A stretch of 7,204 bases of DNA from Cellvibrionales bacterium UBA2034 (GTDB taxonomy: Bacteria; Pseudomonadota; Gammaproteobacteria; Pseudomonadales; UBA7239), in assembly GCA_002333095.1 (NCBI GenBank), contig DDBK01000106.1:8848-16051 (forward strand), written 5' to 3'. The notes beneath the pieces were generated by a model. That model saw nothing but the letters and a program-made list of their open reading frames with translations. It was not told the origin of the DNA and searched no databases. Shown here one piece after another: positions 1 through 6,549 of this stretch; positions within the stretch are counted from its first letter, which is position 1; the number at the start of each line of letters is the position of its first letter. The translations under genes were made by a program, and so were the position numbers.

Positions 1-25
1 AAAAGCCCCGCATTGCGGGGCTTTT
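1..25 (-). terminator. Rho-independent terminator after the acyl-CoA ligase gene
   Basis: The arms at 1-11 and 15-25 are perfectly complementary (AAAAGCCCCGC and GCGGGGCTTTT) around a 3-nt ATT loop. The stem has an eight-pair, mostly G:C core flanked by A/T runs, so it can end transcription in both directions. It starts about 17 nt beyond the ligase stop codon (43-45). On the minus strand the U-run is the complement of bases 1-4 and may continue past the window edge. It probably also serves a converging gene to the left that is not visible here. Confidence 0.88.
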
Positions 26-42
26 TTATATCTGGCTGCAAA

Positions 43-1689
43 TTACTTCGCGGCTGCTTTTTCCTTGTCTGCCAGCTCATCCGCCATTTCACGCAGGATA
101 TTCTTGGCAACTTTTTCCAGCGTGGCGCGTGGCATTTCTTCCAGGAAGTAGACTGCGCGCGGGCGTTTGAAGTCTGCCAGGCCTTCCTTGCAGCCATCCA
201 TGATTTTCTGGCGGATTTCGTCTTCACTCAGTTGTGTCCACGGGCTCTTGATAGCAAACAGCACAGGCACTTCGTCCAGCATGTCATGCTTTTGTGCAAC
301 GATGGCATGCTCGTCCAGAACGCCCATGCCCAGCAGGGCGCCGACAAATTCTTCCACCTGACGTGCAGACACATTTTCTGCGCCGACTTTCAGTACATCC
401 TTGTCACGGTCGGCAAAGTACATGTAGCCGTCTGCTTCCAGACGCGCCATGTCGCCGGTCTGGAACCAGCCATCGTCCGTGAAAGATTTTTTCATGGCTT
501 CCGGATTCTTGTAATACTCGAAGAACAACAGGATACCGCGTGTGCCGCGCAGATACAAATCGCCGTTTTCACCCACCTCGCAGTGCTTGCCGGTTGCTGG
601 ATTGATAATGGCAAATTCATAGCCGGGTGTTGGAACGCCGATATTCATCTCGGGTGAATCTTGCAGGATGTCGGAGCGCGAAGCGTGTGTAACTGTTTCA
701 GTCATACCCCAGGTAGCAAAAGTGGTGACCTTGAAGTGTTGCTCGATGATGTGCAGTTTTACACCGGTGGACCACGTCTTGTAGAAGTGTTGCTCAGGTA
801 CAGCTTGTGAGAACAGCGCCTTGAACGTAAACGGAATCATTGAAGCGCGCGTGCACTTGTGTTTCAGCGACAATTCCCAGAACTTGCTCGAAGAAAACTT
901 GGGCTGCAGCACGACGGTGCCGCCGCACCACATCATGCTCCAGAAGCTCCAGCTTTGTGCATTCACGTGGAAACAGGGCAGGAACACCAGATACGTGTCG
1001 TCGCTGGTCATCAGCAGGTTTTGTGAACCGGTACGGCCGCCCCAGAGAGCATTGGCATGCGTATGGACTACCGCTTTAGGGCGTGAGGTGGTGCCTGATG
1101 TGTACTGTATGCCAACGGGCAACATTGGTTCAGCCGGACGTGCCGGCGCTTCCTTGCCTTGGCCGTAGAGTTTTGCCCAGCGGTCATATCTTGCGGCATA
1201 AGCCGTTTCTTCCGCAGTCGGCGCTTCGCCGGAGTTGTCATCCAGCACGATGAACCACGGCAAGCTTTTGGCATTTTCTGCCAGTGCCTGAATAAATTTG
1301 GGCTGTGTAATACAGCCCACTGCATCGGAGTGTTCGGCAAAATAAGTCAATTCATCCCCGACGCAGCGGGTGTTGGTTGTCACGGCTACAGAGCCGACAA
1401 TACTGGAGGCGTACCAGGCAATCATCATTTCAGGGCTGTTTTCGGCGTGTATGAGAATCTTGTCGCCTTTCTTCACGCCTTTGGCGATCAGGCCACAGGC
1501 CACTTCATTGATCTCGGCCCAGAACTGGGCGTATGTCCATGTCTTGCTGTCACCCTCTTTGGGTTCCCATATCATGTAGGGCTTGTCAGGTGTCTGGGTG
1601 GCCCAGAGCTTTGCCAGCCAAGGCACGTCTTTGCCGGCAAAGGTATACAGTGTGGAAGAAAACTGGGCGTCAATGTGCGGCGCTGGCAT
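43..1689 (-). CDS. CaiC-like acyl-CoA synthetase (AMP-forming, ANL superfamily)
   Basis: This 548-aa cytoplasmic enzyme would activate a carboxylic acid with ATP and join it to CoA through an acyl-adenylate. Visible motifs are the phosphate-binding loop YTSGTTSRPK (196-205, with the TTSRPK variant I recall from E. coli CaiC), WGMTET (327-332), TGD (411-413), the hinge region DRDKDVLKVGAENVS (427-441), and the C-terminal PRATLEKVAK (520-529), where K526 lines up with the catalytic lysine. The usual Gly before that lysine is Glu here. The stretch before WGMTET is about six residues shorter than in typical fatty acyl-CoA ligases. Length is normal for the family. I start at ATG 1689 because AAGGAA sits 6 nt upstream; an in-frame ATG at 1710 would place that site inside the gene. 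It lies 51 nt after the DAHP synthase gene on the same strand, without a terminator between. The substrate is unknown: crotonobetaine/carnitine-type, fatty or aromatic acids are all possible. The family call is firm, the substrate is not. Confidence 0.9.
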   Translation of the reverse strand: MPAPHIDAQFSSTLYTFAGKDVPWLAKLWATQTPDKPYMIWEPKEGDSKTWTYAQFWAEINEVACGLIAKGVKKGDKILIHAENSPEMMIAWYASSIVGSVAVTTNTRCVGDELTYFAEHSDAVGCITQPKFIQALAENAKSLPWFIVLDDNSGEAPTAEETAYAARYDRWAKLYGQGKEAPARPAEPMLPVGIQYTSGTTSRPKAVVHTHANALWGGRTGSQNLLMTSDDTYLVFLPCFHVNAQSWSFWSMMWCGGTVVLQPKFSSSKFWELSLKHKCTRASMIPFTFKALFSQAVPEQHFYKTWSTGVKLHIIEQHFKVTTFATWGMTETVTHASRSDILQDSPEMNIGVPTPGYEFAIINPATGKHCEVGENGDLYLRGTRGILLFFEYYKNPEAMKKSFTDDGWFQTGDMARLEADGYMYFADRDKDVLKVGAENVSARQVEEFVGALLGMGVLDEHAIVAQKHDMLDEVPVLFAIKSPWTQLSEDEIRQKIMDGCKEGLADFKRPRAVYFLEEMPRATLEKVAKNILREMADELADKEKAAAK

Positions 1690-1695
1690 AGTTAT

Positions 1696-1701
1696 TTCCT
1701 T
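1696..1701 (-). promoter_or_regulatory. Ribosome binding site of the acyl-CoA ligase gene
   Basis: Read on the minus strand, AAGGAA lies 6 nt before the ATG at 1689-1687. It decides between this ATG and the in-frame ATG at 1710, which would put the site within the coding region. Confidence 0.75.
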
Positions 1702-1740
1702 TAATATCAATTAATTAAAATATAAAGTTAATGTTATCTG

Positions 1741-2820
1741 TTAATTTTGGCGGCGTTTGGGTAAGACGCCCAGCAGCTTCTGGTGGGCGGACGTGAGGCA
1801 TTTTTCTGTGGCAGGCCAATCTATGCAAGCATCAGTAATGGACACGCCGTATTCCAGCTTTGAAAGATCGTCCGGAATTTTCTGGTTGCCCGCGCCGATA
1901 TGGCTCTCAATCATGACACCGATAATCGAGCGATTGCCTTCCAGGATCTGGTTGACCACATTGTCCATTACCAGAGTTTGCAGCTCATGGCTCTTGTTGG
2001 AGTTTGCATGACTGCAGTCGATCATGATGTTTGGCTTGATTCCTGCCTTGTTAAGCTCCTGCTCGCACAGTGAAACACTCACGGAATCGTAGTTAGGTTT
2101 TCCGTCGCCGCCCCGCAGTACCACATGGGCATAAGGGTTGCCTTTCGTGGTGATAATGGCGACCTGGCCTTCGTTATTGATGCCAAGAAAACGATGGGGT
2201 GCGGTGGCTGACTTGAGGGCATTGATCGCTACAGCTAGGCCACCATCTGTTCCGTTCTTGAAGCCGACCGCACATGACAGCCCGGATGCCAGCTCCCGGT
2301 GTGTTTGCGATTCTGTGGTGCGGGCGCCAATGGCTGACCATGAAATCAGATCCTGAAGGTACTGGGGCGATATGGGGTCCAGGGCCTCTGTGGCTGTTGG
2401 CAAGCCCAACTCAGCTATATCCAGCAACAATTTCCGGCCTATTTGCAGGCCTTCTTCTATCTTGAAAGAGTCATTTATGTGCGGGTCATTGATCAGCCCT
2501 TTCCAGCCGGTTGTGGTGCGCGGCTTTTCAAAATAGACGCGCATGACTATGAGAAGGCTGTCTTTAACTGTTTCAGACAGGGCCTTCAGCCGGTTGGCAT
2601 AATCCATTGCTGCCTTGGGGTCATGGATGGAGCAGGGGCCAATCACCACCAGGAGACGTGGATCGCTGCCATCCAGAATATTGCGTACAGCCAGCCTGCC
2701 AGCCTGGACAGTCGCAATGGCCGCGGCTGTCAGCGGCAATCGGGACTTGAGTTCGGCTGGCGTGATGAGAATGTTCTGGGATTCTACGTTGAGGTTCTCA
2801 ACGCTGCTGTTAATTGCCAT
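1741..2820 (-). CDS. aroF: 3-deoxy-7-phosphoheptulonate (DAHP) synthase, class I, AroF-like
   Basis: It condenses phosphoenolpyruvate and erythrose 4-phosphate to DAHP, the first step of the shikimate pathway, in the cytoplasm. The 359-aa length is right for the AroF/G/H family. Signature stretches are GPCSIHD (61-67), KPRTTTGWKGLINDPH (99-114), GARTTESQTHRE (165-176), GFKNGTDG (186-193), DCSHANSNK (268-276), GVMIES (301-306) and SITDACIDW (327-335). The four expected metal ligands are C63, H271, E305 and D330. The wording EALDP and SPQYL, and PHRFLGIN, match E. coli AroF (Tyr-sensitive) better than AroG. N9 and P149 line up with AroF Asn8 and Pro148, which are linked to tyrosine inhibition, so tyrosine control is inferred but not shown. 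The Shine-Dalgarno is weak: GGGT, about 11 nt before the ATG. No later Met occurs before residue 73, and Met73 would remove the metal ligand. A candidate promoter lies at 2863-2891. It is probably the first gene of a unit with the downstream ligase. Confidence 0.96.
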   Translation of the reverse strand: MAINSSVENLNVESQNILITPAELKSRLPLTAAAIATVQAGRLAVRNILDGSDPRLLVVIGPCSIHDPKAAMDYANRLKALSETVKDSLLIVMRVYFEKPRTTTGWKGLINDPHINDSFKIEEGLQIGRKLLLDIAELGLPTATEALDPISPQYLQDLISWSAIGARTTESQTHRELASGLSCAVGFKNGTDGGLAVAINALKSATAPHRFLGINNEGQVAIITTKGNPYAHVVLRGGDGKPNYDSVSVSLCEQELNKAGIKPNIMIDCSHANSNKSHELQTLVMDNVVNQILEGNRSIIGVMIESHIGAGNQKIPDDLSKLEYGVSITDACIDWPATEKCLTSAHQKLLGVLPKRRQN

Positions 2821-2862
2821 ATTTGTCTGTTACCCGATTTGGCGTGATCAAAATAGGGATCC

Positions 2863-2891
2863 ATTCTACTGTAGTCTTTCATGCAGTTCAC
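2863..2891 (-). promoter_or_regulatory. Candidate sigma-70 promoter for the DAHP synthase gene
   Basis: On the minus strand, a TAGAAT -10 element (2868-2863, five of six consensus bases) follows a weak GTGAAC -35 element (2891-2886) with 17 nt between. The implied start would give a 5' leader of roughly 35 nt before the ATG at 2820. No TyrR-like TGTAAA-N6-TTTACA box was seen nearby. The weak -35 keeps this tentative. Confidence 0.35.
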
Positions 2892-3007
2892 GCTGGGGGC
2901 AATTGAATAGCTTGAATATGCTGTCGTTCGGGTAATTCATACTTCTACAACATATGTCTCAGTGAGCTTGTGGAAAAAGAGCATGTAGCGCCTTTTACCT
3001 GCCAGAC

Positions 3008-3074
3008 TTTTTGGGGTAACCTACGACATCCTCAGTTTTTGGGGTCAACCGTAAACCCGTTAACTTTCTGGAGT
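3008..3074 (+). repeat. Three imperfect TTTTTGGGGT repeats upstream of the DUF1329 gene
   Basis: TTTTTGGGGTAACC (3008-3021) recurs as TTTTTGGGGTCAACC (3036-3050), 28 bp further on. A weaker third version, TTTCTGGAGT (3065-3074, eight of ten bases), follows after another 29 bp. The third copy contains the GGAG that could serve as ribosome binding site for the ATG at 3087. The regular spacing before a start codon suggests an operator array or an RNA leader element, but it could also be chance similarity in a T/G-rich leader. The rest of the 2821-3086 intergenic region shows no clear plus-strand promoter: TTGAAT at 2912-2917 has no good -10 partner at normal distance. Confidence 0.5.
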
Positions 3075-3086
3075 ACACGGAAGCAT

Positions 3087-4460
3087 ATGAAGACAAAAAT
3101 AAAAGTAGCAGTTTCTGCCAGCGTTCTGTTGTTGGCTACTGCGGTACAGGTCGAAGCAAAGGTTACTCAAGCCGAAGCTGACAAATTGGGCACAGAACTG
3201 ACTCGAATGGGGGCTAATCCAAAAGGGAATGCTGATGGCACTATCCCTGAGTACACTGGCACTACGCTAGGTGTGCCCAAGGGCGTGGATTACAAAGGTA
3301 CAGGTACTTACTATCCCAACCCTTATCCAGCTGAAAAGCCTCTTTTTGTCATTGATGGCAAAAATTACGAGAAATACAAGGAAAACCTGACTGATGGCCA
3401 GGTAGCCTTGTTCAAGAAGTATCCCGATACCTTCAAAATGAAGGTCTATCCCAGCAAGCGTGATGTACGTTATGCAGATCGTATTCTGGACAATGTAAAA
3501 CGCAATGCAGTAACGGCTGAGATCGTGCCAAGTGGCAACGGTACCAAGAATGCTTTTGGTGGTGCGCCGTTCCCGATACCCAAAAATGGTGTAGAGGTTA
3601 TCTGGAATCACCAATACTCTCCTAACCCATTTCTGACAGAGGGTGTAGTTGCGAGTGGAGCGGTGTTCAATAATGGCAGTATCTCGATGCGTAAGCAGTT
3701 TGAGAGCCGTTATTTTGAAGTATTTGACCCTAAGAAAACCTATGAAACGTTTAGTGGCACTAGTGCACGCGTTCTGGTTGAGGTAACTGATCCTCCACGT
3801 GAAAAAGGTAAGGTAACGCTGGTTCATGAATTTATGGATCTGACAGAATTGCCACGTAATGCCTGGCAGTATCTGCCTGGCACACGTCGTGTTCGTCGTG
3901 CACCAACTATTGCATATGACTTTCCCGATGGACCTGGTGGCTTGCGTACGGTTGATGATGCATTGGCGTTTATCGGTGCAACTGACCGCTACGACTGGAA
4001 ACTTGAACCTTCACGCGAGTTGTATATTCCTTACAACAACTATGAAGCAGATTCTCCAGCACATAAGTACGCCGATATATTGACTGTCAATCACCCGAAT
4101 CCAGAGTTTATGCGTTATGAACTTCACCGGAACTGGGTAGTAGTTGGTACCTTGAAAGAAGGTAAGCGCCATATTTATGGCAAGCGCCGTCTGTATATGG
4201 AAGAAGATTCATGGCAAGCATTGCTGGCGGATAACTATGATAGCCAGGGCAGCTTGTGGAGAACTACCATGCGTACCACTGTCAATGCCTATGATATGCC
4301 GGGTATGACAGCACGCCAGGAGATCTACCATGACTTGCAGAAAGGCGCTTACTTGCTGAATAACCTTGTAAACGAAGAGGGTGGTGTGCAAAAAATTCCT
4401 GCACAGAATCGTCCTGATGATTATTACACGCCTGCTAATTTGCGTGTAATCGGCAAGTAA
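3087..4460 (+). CDS. DUF1329 family exported protein
   Basis: The 457-aa protein has a Sec signal peptide: basic MKTKIK start, hydrophobic core near residues 7-20, and likely cleavage after VEA24. No lipobox is present and I find no cysteine anywhere in the protein, so it should be a soluble periplasmic or peripherally bound envelope protein. DUF1329 hallmarks are GGAPFPIPKNG (158-168) with VIWNH (171-175), YLPGTRRVRRAP (262-273), YIPYNNY (313-319), and NPEFMRYELHRNWVV (338-352) with RHIYGKRRLY (361-370) and EDSW (373-376). The family is thought to have a LolA/LolB-like beta fold, and the biochemical role is not settled. Members are often found beside DUF1302 and RND-exporter genes; none is here. 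I start at ATG 3087 because the signal peptide begins there and GGAG (3070-3073) or GGAA (3079-3082) precedes it. An upstream in-frame TTG or GTG would add a non-signal-like tail. It appears monocistronic, ended by the hairpin at 4484-4515. Confidence 0.9.
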   Translation: MKTKIKVAVSASVLLLATAVQVEAKVTQAEADKLGTELTRMGANPKGNADGTIPEYTGTTLGVPKGVDYKGTGTYYPNPYPAEKPLFVIDGKNYEKYKENLTDGQVALFKKYPDTFKMKVYPSKRDVRYADRILDNVKRNAVTAEIVPSGNGTKNAFGGAPFPIPKNGVEVIWNHQYSPNPFLTEGVVASGAVFNNGSISMRKQFESRYFEVFDPKKTYETFSGTSARVLVEVTDPPREKGKVTLVHEFMDLTELPRNAWQYLPGTRRVRRAPTIAYDFPDGPGGLRTVDDALAFIGATDRYDWKLEPSRELYIPYNNYEADSPAHKYADILTVNHPNPEFMRYELHRNWVVVGTLKEGKRHIYGKRRLYMEEDSWQALLADNYDSQGSLWRTTMRTTVNAYDMPGMTARQEIYHDLQKGAYLLNNLVNEEGGVQKIPAQNRPDDYYTPANLRVIGK

Positions 4461-4483
4461 TCCCGGGCTTCAACAGTCTGTGA

Positions 4484-4515
4484 ACAAAAAACCAGGGCCT
4501 GCCCTGGTTTTTTGT
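4484..4515 (+). terminator. Rho-independent terminator after the DUF1329 gene
   Basis: This is a perfect palindrome with 14-nt arms (4484-4497 and 4502-4515) and a CCTG loop. The core is CCAGGG/CCCTGG, preceded by six A and followed by six T. It lies 24 nt after the DUF1329 stop. Because of the flanking A and T runs it can act in both directions. Its end is only 3 nt from the ribosome binding site of the next gene, so it also lies in the leader of any transcript that reaches the epimerase gene from upstream. Confidence 0.9.
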
Positions 4516-4518
4516 TTC

Positions 4519-4524
4519 AGGAAG
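4519..4524 (+). promoter_or_regulatory. Ribosome binding site of the epimerase gene
   Basis: AGGAAG stands 8 nt before the ATG at 4533. It excludes an upstream in-frame TTG at 4512, which lies inside the terminator T-run and before this site. Confidence 0.8.
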
Positions 4525-4532
4525 CACCTCAA

Positions 4533-5525
4533 ATGGCAAATACATACAGTGATCAGCAATCTCTTGTCATAGGCAGATGTCTGGTGACTGGAGCAGGCGG
4601 CTTTATTGGCTTGCAGTTGTGCAGCCAGTTACAAAAACACAACATCCCTGTGCGCATGCTATTACGCAAACCAATATCGTCTGGAAAATCAACGGATACG
4701 GTGATTGGTGAGTTGGGTTCAGACAATATTTCTTATGAGTCACTTCTTTGCGAAATAGATACGGTGTTTCATCTGGCAAATACTGCCCATATATCAGCAG
4801 CATCTGATTGTTATAAAATTGATTGCGAAGTGACATTGGCATTGGCTCGCAATGCGCAGCAAGCCGGTATCCAGCGATTTGTTTTTGTCAGCTCCACAAA
4901 AGCTGCTGCCGATCCCGGTTTATTTAAATGCGATGAATCCTGGGATGAATGGCCCAATGATGGTTATGGTTACTGGAAGCGAAAGACTGAAGAAAGGCTG
5001 CTGAATGAAATTAATATTCCGCATGTTGCGATTGTTCGGCCGAGTCTTGTGTATGGCGCAGGTGTTAAAGGCAATCTACAAAAATTAATTTGTGCAATCG
5101 ATAAAGGGTATTGTCCTCCGCTTCCTGATATTGCTGCAGAGCGTTCTATGGTATCGGTACACGATGTAGTTAGTGCAATCTTGATAGCTGCAGTACATAT
5201 TGACGCCAATCGCCAACCACTGATTGTTGCTGATGGTGAAGCATACACACCTTTTTCTATTTATCTCGCAATACGCGCTGTCTTGGGAAAAGGGAAGCCG
5301 GGATGGTCTTTGCCACTGCCACTTTTAACAAGTGCAGGCTTTCTGGGGGATTTTTTGCAGCGTATATGGAAAACATGCCCCATATCCAGCGAAGTTGTAT
5401 CTCGCCTGACAGAGCCTTGCGCCTATTCTTCAAATAAACTGCGACAGCTTGGTTGGAGACCCTCAACCACATTTTACAAAGAGTTGCCTGCCATCATTGC
5501 CGCTTGTCAGGATGTAAAGTTGTGA
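4533..5525 (+). CDS. NAD(P)-dependent sugar-nucleotide epimerase/reductase (extended SDR, WbpV-like)
   Basis: This 330-aa cytoplasmic protein has the extended SDR layout. There is a Rossmann GAGGFIG (20-26), an HLAN element (80-83), FVFVSSTK (116-123) carrying the catalytic Ser/Thr, the YGYWK active site (Y145 and K149), and IVRPSLVYG with the following GAGVKGN near 165-180. Such proteins convert UDP-linked hexosamines, either by C4 epimerisation or by reducing a 4-keto-6-deoxy intermediate. The gene order epimerase, WbpL-type transferase, WbpM-type dehydratase favours the second: in Pseudomonas and Rhizobium the equivalent protein (WbpV, WreQ) is linked to UDP-QuiNAc synthesis. Residue 148 is Trp where Ser is common (YGxSK). 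The start at ATG 4533 is set by AGGAAG 8 nt upstream. The 3' end overlaps the next gene by one base (TGATG), indicating translational coupling. A GalE/Gne-type 4-epimerase is the main alternative. Confidence 0.87.
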   Translation: MANTYSDQQSLVIGRCLVTGAGGFIGLQLCSQLQKHNIPVRMLLRKPISSGKSTDTVIGELGSDNISYESLLCEIDTVFHLANTAHISAASDCYKIDCEVTLALARNAQQAGIQRFVFVSSTKAAADPGLFKCDESWDEWPNDGYGYWKRKTEERLLNEINIPHVAIVRPSLVYGAGVKGNLQKLICAIDKGYCPPLPDIAAERSMVSVHDVVSAILIAAVHIDANRQPLIVADGEAYTPFSIYLAIRAVLGKGKPGWSLPLPLLTSAGFLGDFLQRIWKTCPISSEVVSRLTEPCAYSSNKLRQLGWRPSTTFYKELPAIIAACQDVKL

Positions 5526-6529
5526 TGCTGTTGATTACAGGCGTACTGGCGCTGTTCGTTGCTTTCAGTGTGTCTGCATTCTGTTGTTGGTGGATTGTCC
5601 AACACAAACGCGATTACTGGCTGGATCAACCCAATGACCGATCATTGCACACTGTGCCTGTTCCACGTTTGGGAGGGGTGGGTATCTGGAGTGGTGTTGC
5701 GGTAGGGGGCATTATTGGGGTGCAAGGTTTTTCGCCACTAATAAATATCTATTGTCTGGTGTCTGTCATGCTGCTGTTGCTGGTGGCATTTATTGATGAC
5801 TGGAAAACGTTATCTTCGACAGTGCGTTTATCGGTACAAATACTTGCAGCGATATTGGCTGTTTTTAGTTCGGAGCTTTATATAAGTTGGGATATAGCTT
5901 CCTGGATTTGGCCGTGGGTCTGGATATTTGTATTTGTGTGGGGCATCAACCTTTATAACTTCATGGATGGGATGGATGGCTTCGCAGCATTGATGGCTGC
6001 CATCGGTTTTTCCGCACTAGCCTTTCTGGGATGCATGCAAGATCAGGTTTCATTTCTTTTTTTCAATGGCCTTATTGTTGCAGGCAGTGCTGGATTTCTT
6101 TGTTTTAACTTCCCTCCAGCCAGAATTTTTATGGGGGATAGCGGTTCTACGATTCTTGGTTTTGCAATGGTCTTGATGAGTGTTATTGGATTGAAAGAAG
6201 ATATTTACCCAATATGGGTACCGTTGGTTATTTTCTCTCCTTTCTGGGTTGATGCGACGGTAACGCTGGTAAAACGTCTTTACAGGCATGAGCGCATATG
6301 GCAGCCCCATCGGCAGCATTATTATCAAAGATGGGTATTGGCTGGCTATAGTCATCGCCAAGTGACCATAGCCTATGGGCTGGTTATGCTTTTGTGCTCT
6401 GCCTCTGTCATTGCTTGGCAAGCCATGGGCAGTGGCTATAATGGGTACGTACTTCCTCTAGTCTGGGTACTGTTCTACGCCATTGTGCTAGTGTGCAGTG
6501 AACGATTGCTGAAAGGGCGCCAAAGATAA
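5525..6529 (+). CDS. Polyprenyl-phosphate sugar-1-phosphate transferase (GT4, WecA/WbpL/MraY-like)
   Basis: This 334-aa polytopic inner-membrane protein would transfer a sugar 1-phosphate from a UDP-sugar to undecaprenyl phosphate, the first lipid-linked step of O-antigen or capsule synthesis. Family motifs are DQPNDRSLHTVPVPRLGG (34-51), the Mg-binding FIDDW (89-93, D91/D92), NLYNFMDGMDG (142-152), FNFPPARIFMGDSGS (194-208, D205) and the cytoplasmic-loop PHRQHYYQR (261-269). About ten hydrophobic segments run along the chain, starting with residues 2-25 and ending near 307-325. All residues expected for catalysis are present. The start at ATG 5525 overlaps the upstream stop as TGATG. A longer in-frame reading from a TTG at 5453 would add 24 polar residues before the first membrane segment and lie inside the epimerase gene. 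The neighbours favour a WbpL-like donor choice (QuiNAc or FucNAc) over WecA (GlcNAc). Family assignment is firm, donor sugar is inferred. Confidence 0.93.
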   Translation: MLLITGVLALFVAFSVSAFCCWWIVQHKRDYWLDQPNDRSLHTVPVPRLGGVGIWSGVAVGGIIGVQGFSPLINIYCLVSVMLLLLVAFIDDWKTLSSTVRLSVQILAAILAVFSSELYISWDIASWIWPWVWIFVFVWGINLYNFMDGMDGFAALMAAIGFSALAFLGCMQDQVSFLFFNGLIVAGSAGFLCFNFPPARIFMGDSGSTILGFAMVLMSVIGLKEDIYPIWVPLVIFSPFWVDATVTLVKRLYRHERIWQPHRQHYYQRWVLAGYSHRQVTIAYGLVMLLCSASVIAWQAMGSGYNGYVLPLVWVLFYAIVLVCSERLLKGRQR

Positions 6530-6549
6530 AAGGTAATGGGCAAATAATA

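Noticed and set aside
13..657. Plus-strand open frame of 214 codons opposite the acyl-CoA ligase gene
   Set aside because: It lies antisense to a gene with full family motifs, has no recognisable protein features, and begins inside the terminator hairpin.
1159..1704. Plus-strand open frame of 181 codons opposite the ligase 5' half
   Set aside because: It is fully antisense to well-supported coding sequence and shows no motif or ribosome binding site.
2443..2847. Plus-strand open frame opposite the DAHP synthase gene
   Set aside because: It is a shadow of the conserved aroF frame with no own features.
2903..2943. Possible plus-strand promoter with TTGAAT (2903-2908 or 2912-2917)
   Set aside because: No acceptable -10 element at 16-18 nt; CATACT at 2938-2943 is 20 nt away from the nearer copy. 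The TTGAATA duplication is too short to call a repeat.
2970..3086. N-terminal extension of the DUF1329 protein from a TTG at 2970
   Set aside because: It would bury the clear signal peptide behind 39 residues and translate the repeat-bearing leader; the ATG at 3087 has better spacing and a signal-peptide start.
3267..3827. Minus-strand open frame of 186 codons within the DUF1329 gene
   Set aside because: It is antisense to conserved DUF1329 motifs, and its translation resembles no family I know.
5453..5524. N-terminal extension of the sugar-phosphate transferase from a TTG inside the epimerase gene
   Set aside because: The added residues precede the first membrane segment without family likeness, while ATG 5525 forms a typical TGATG coupling.
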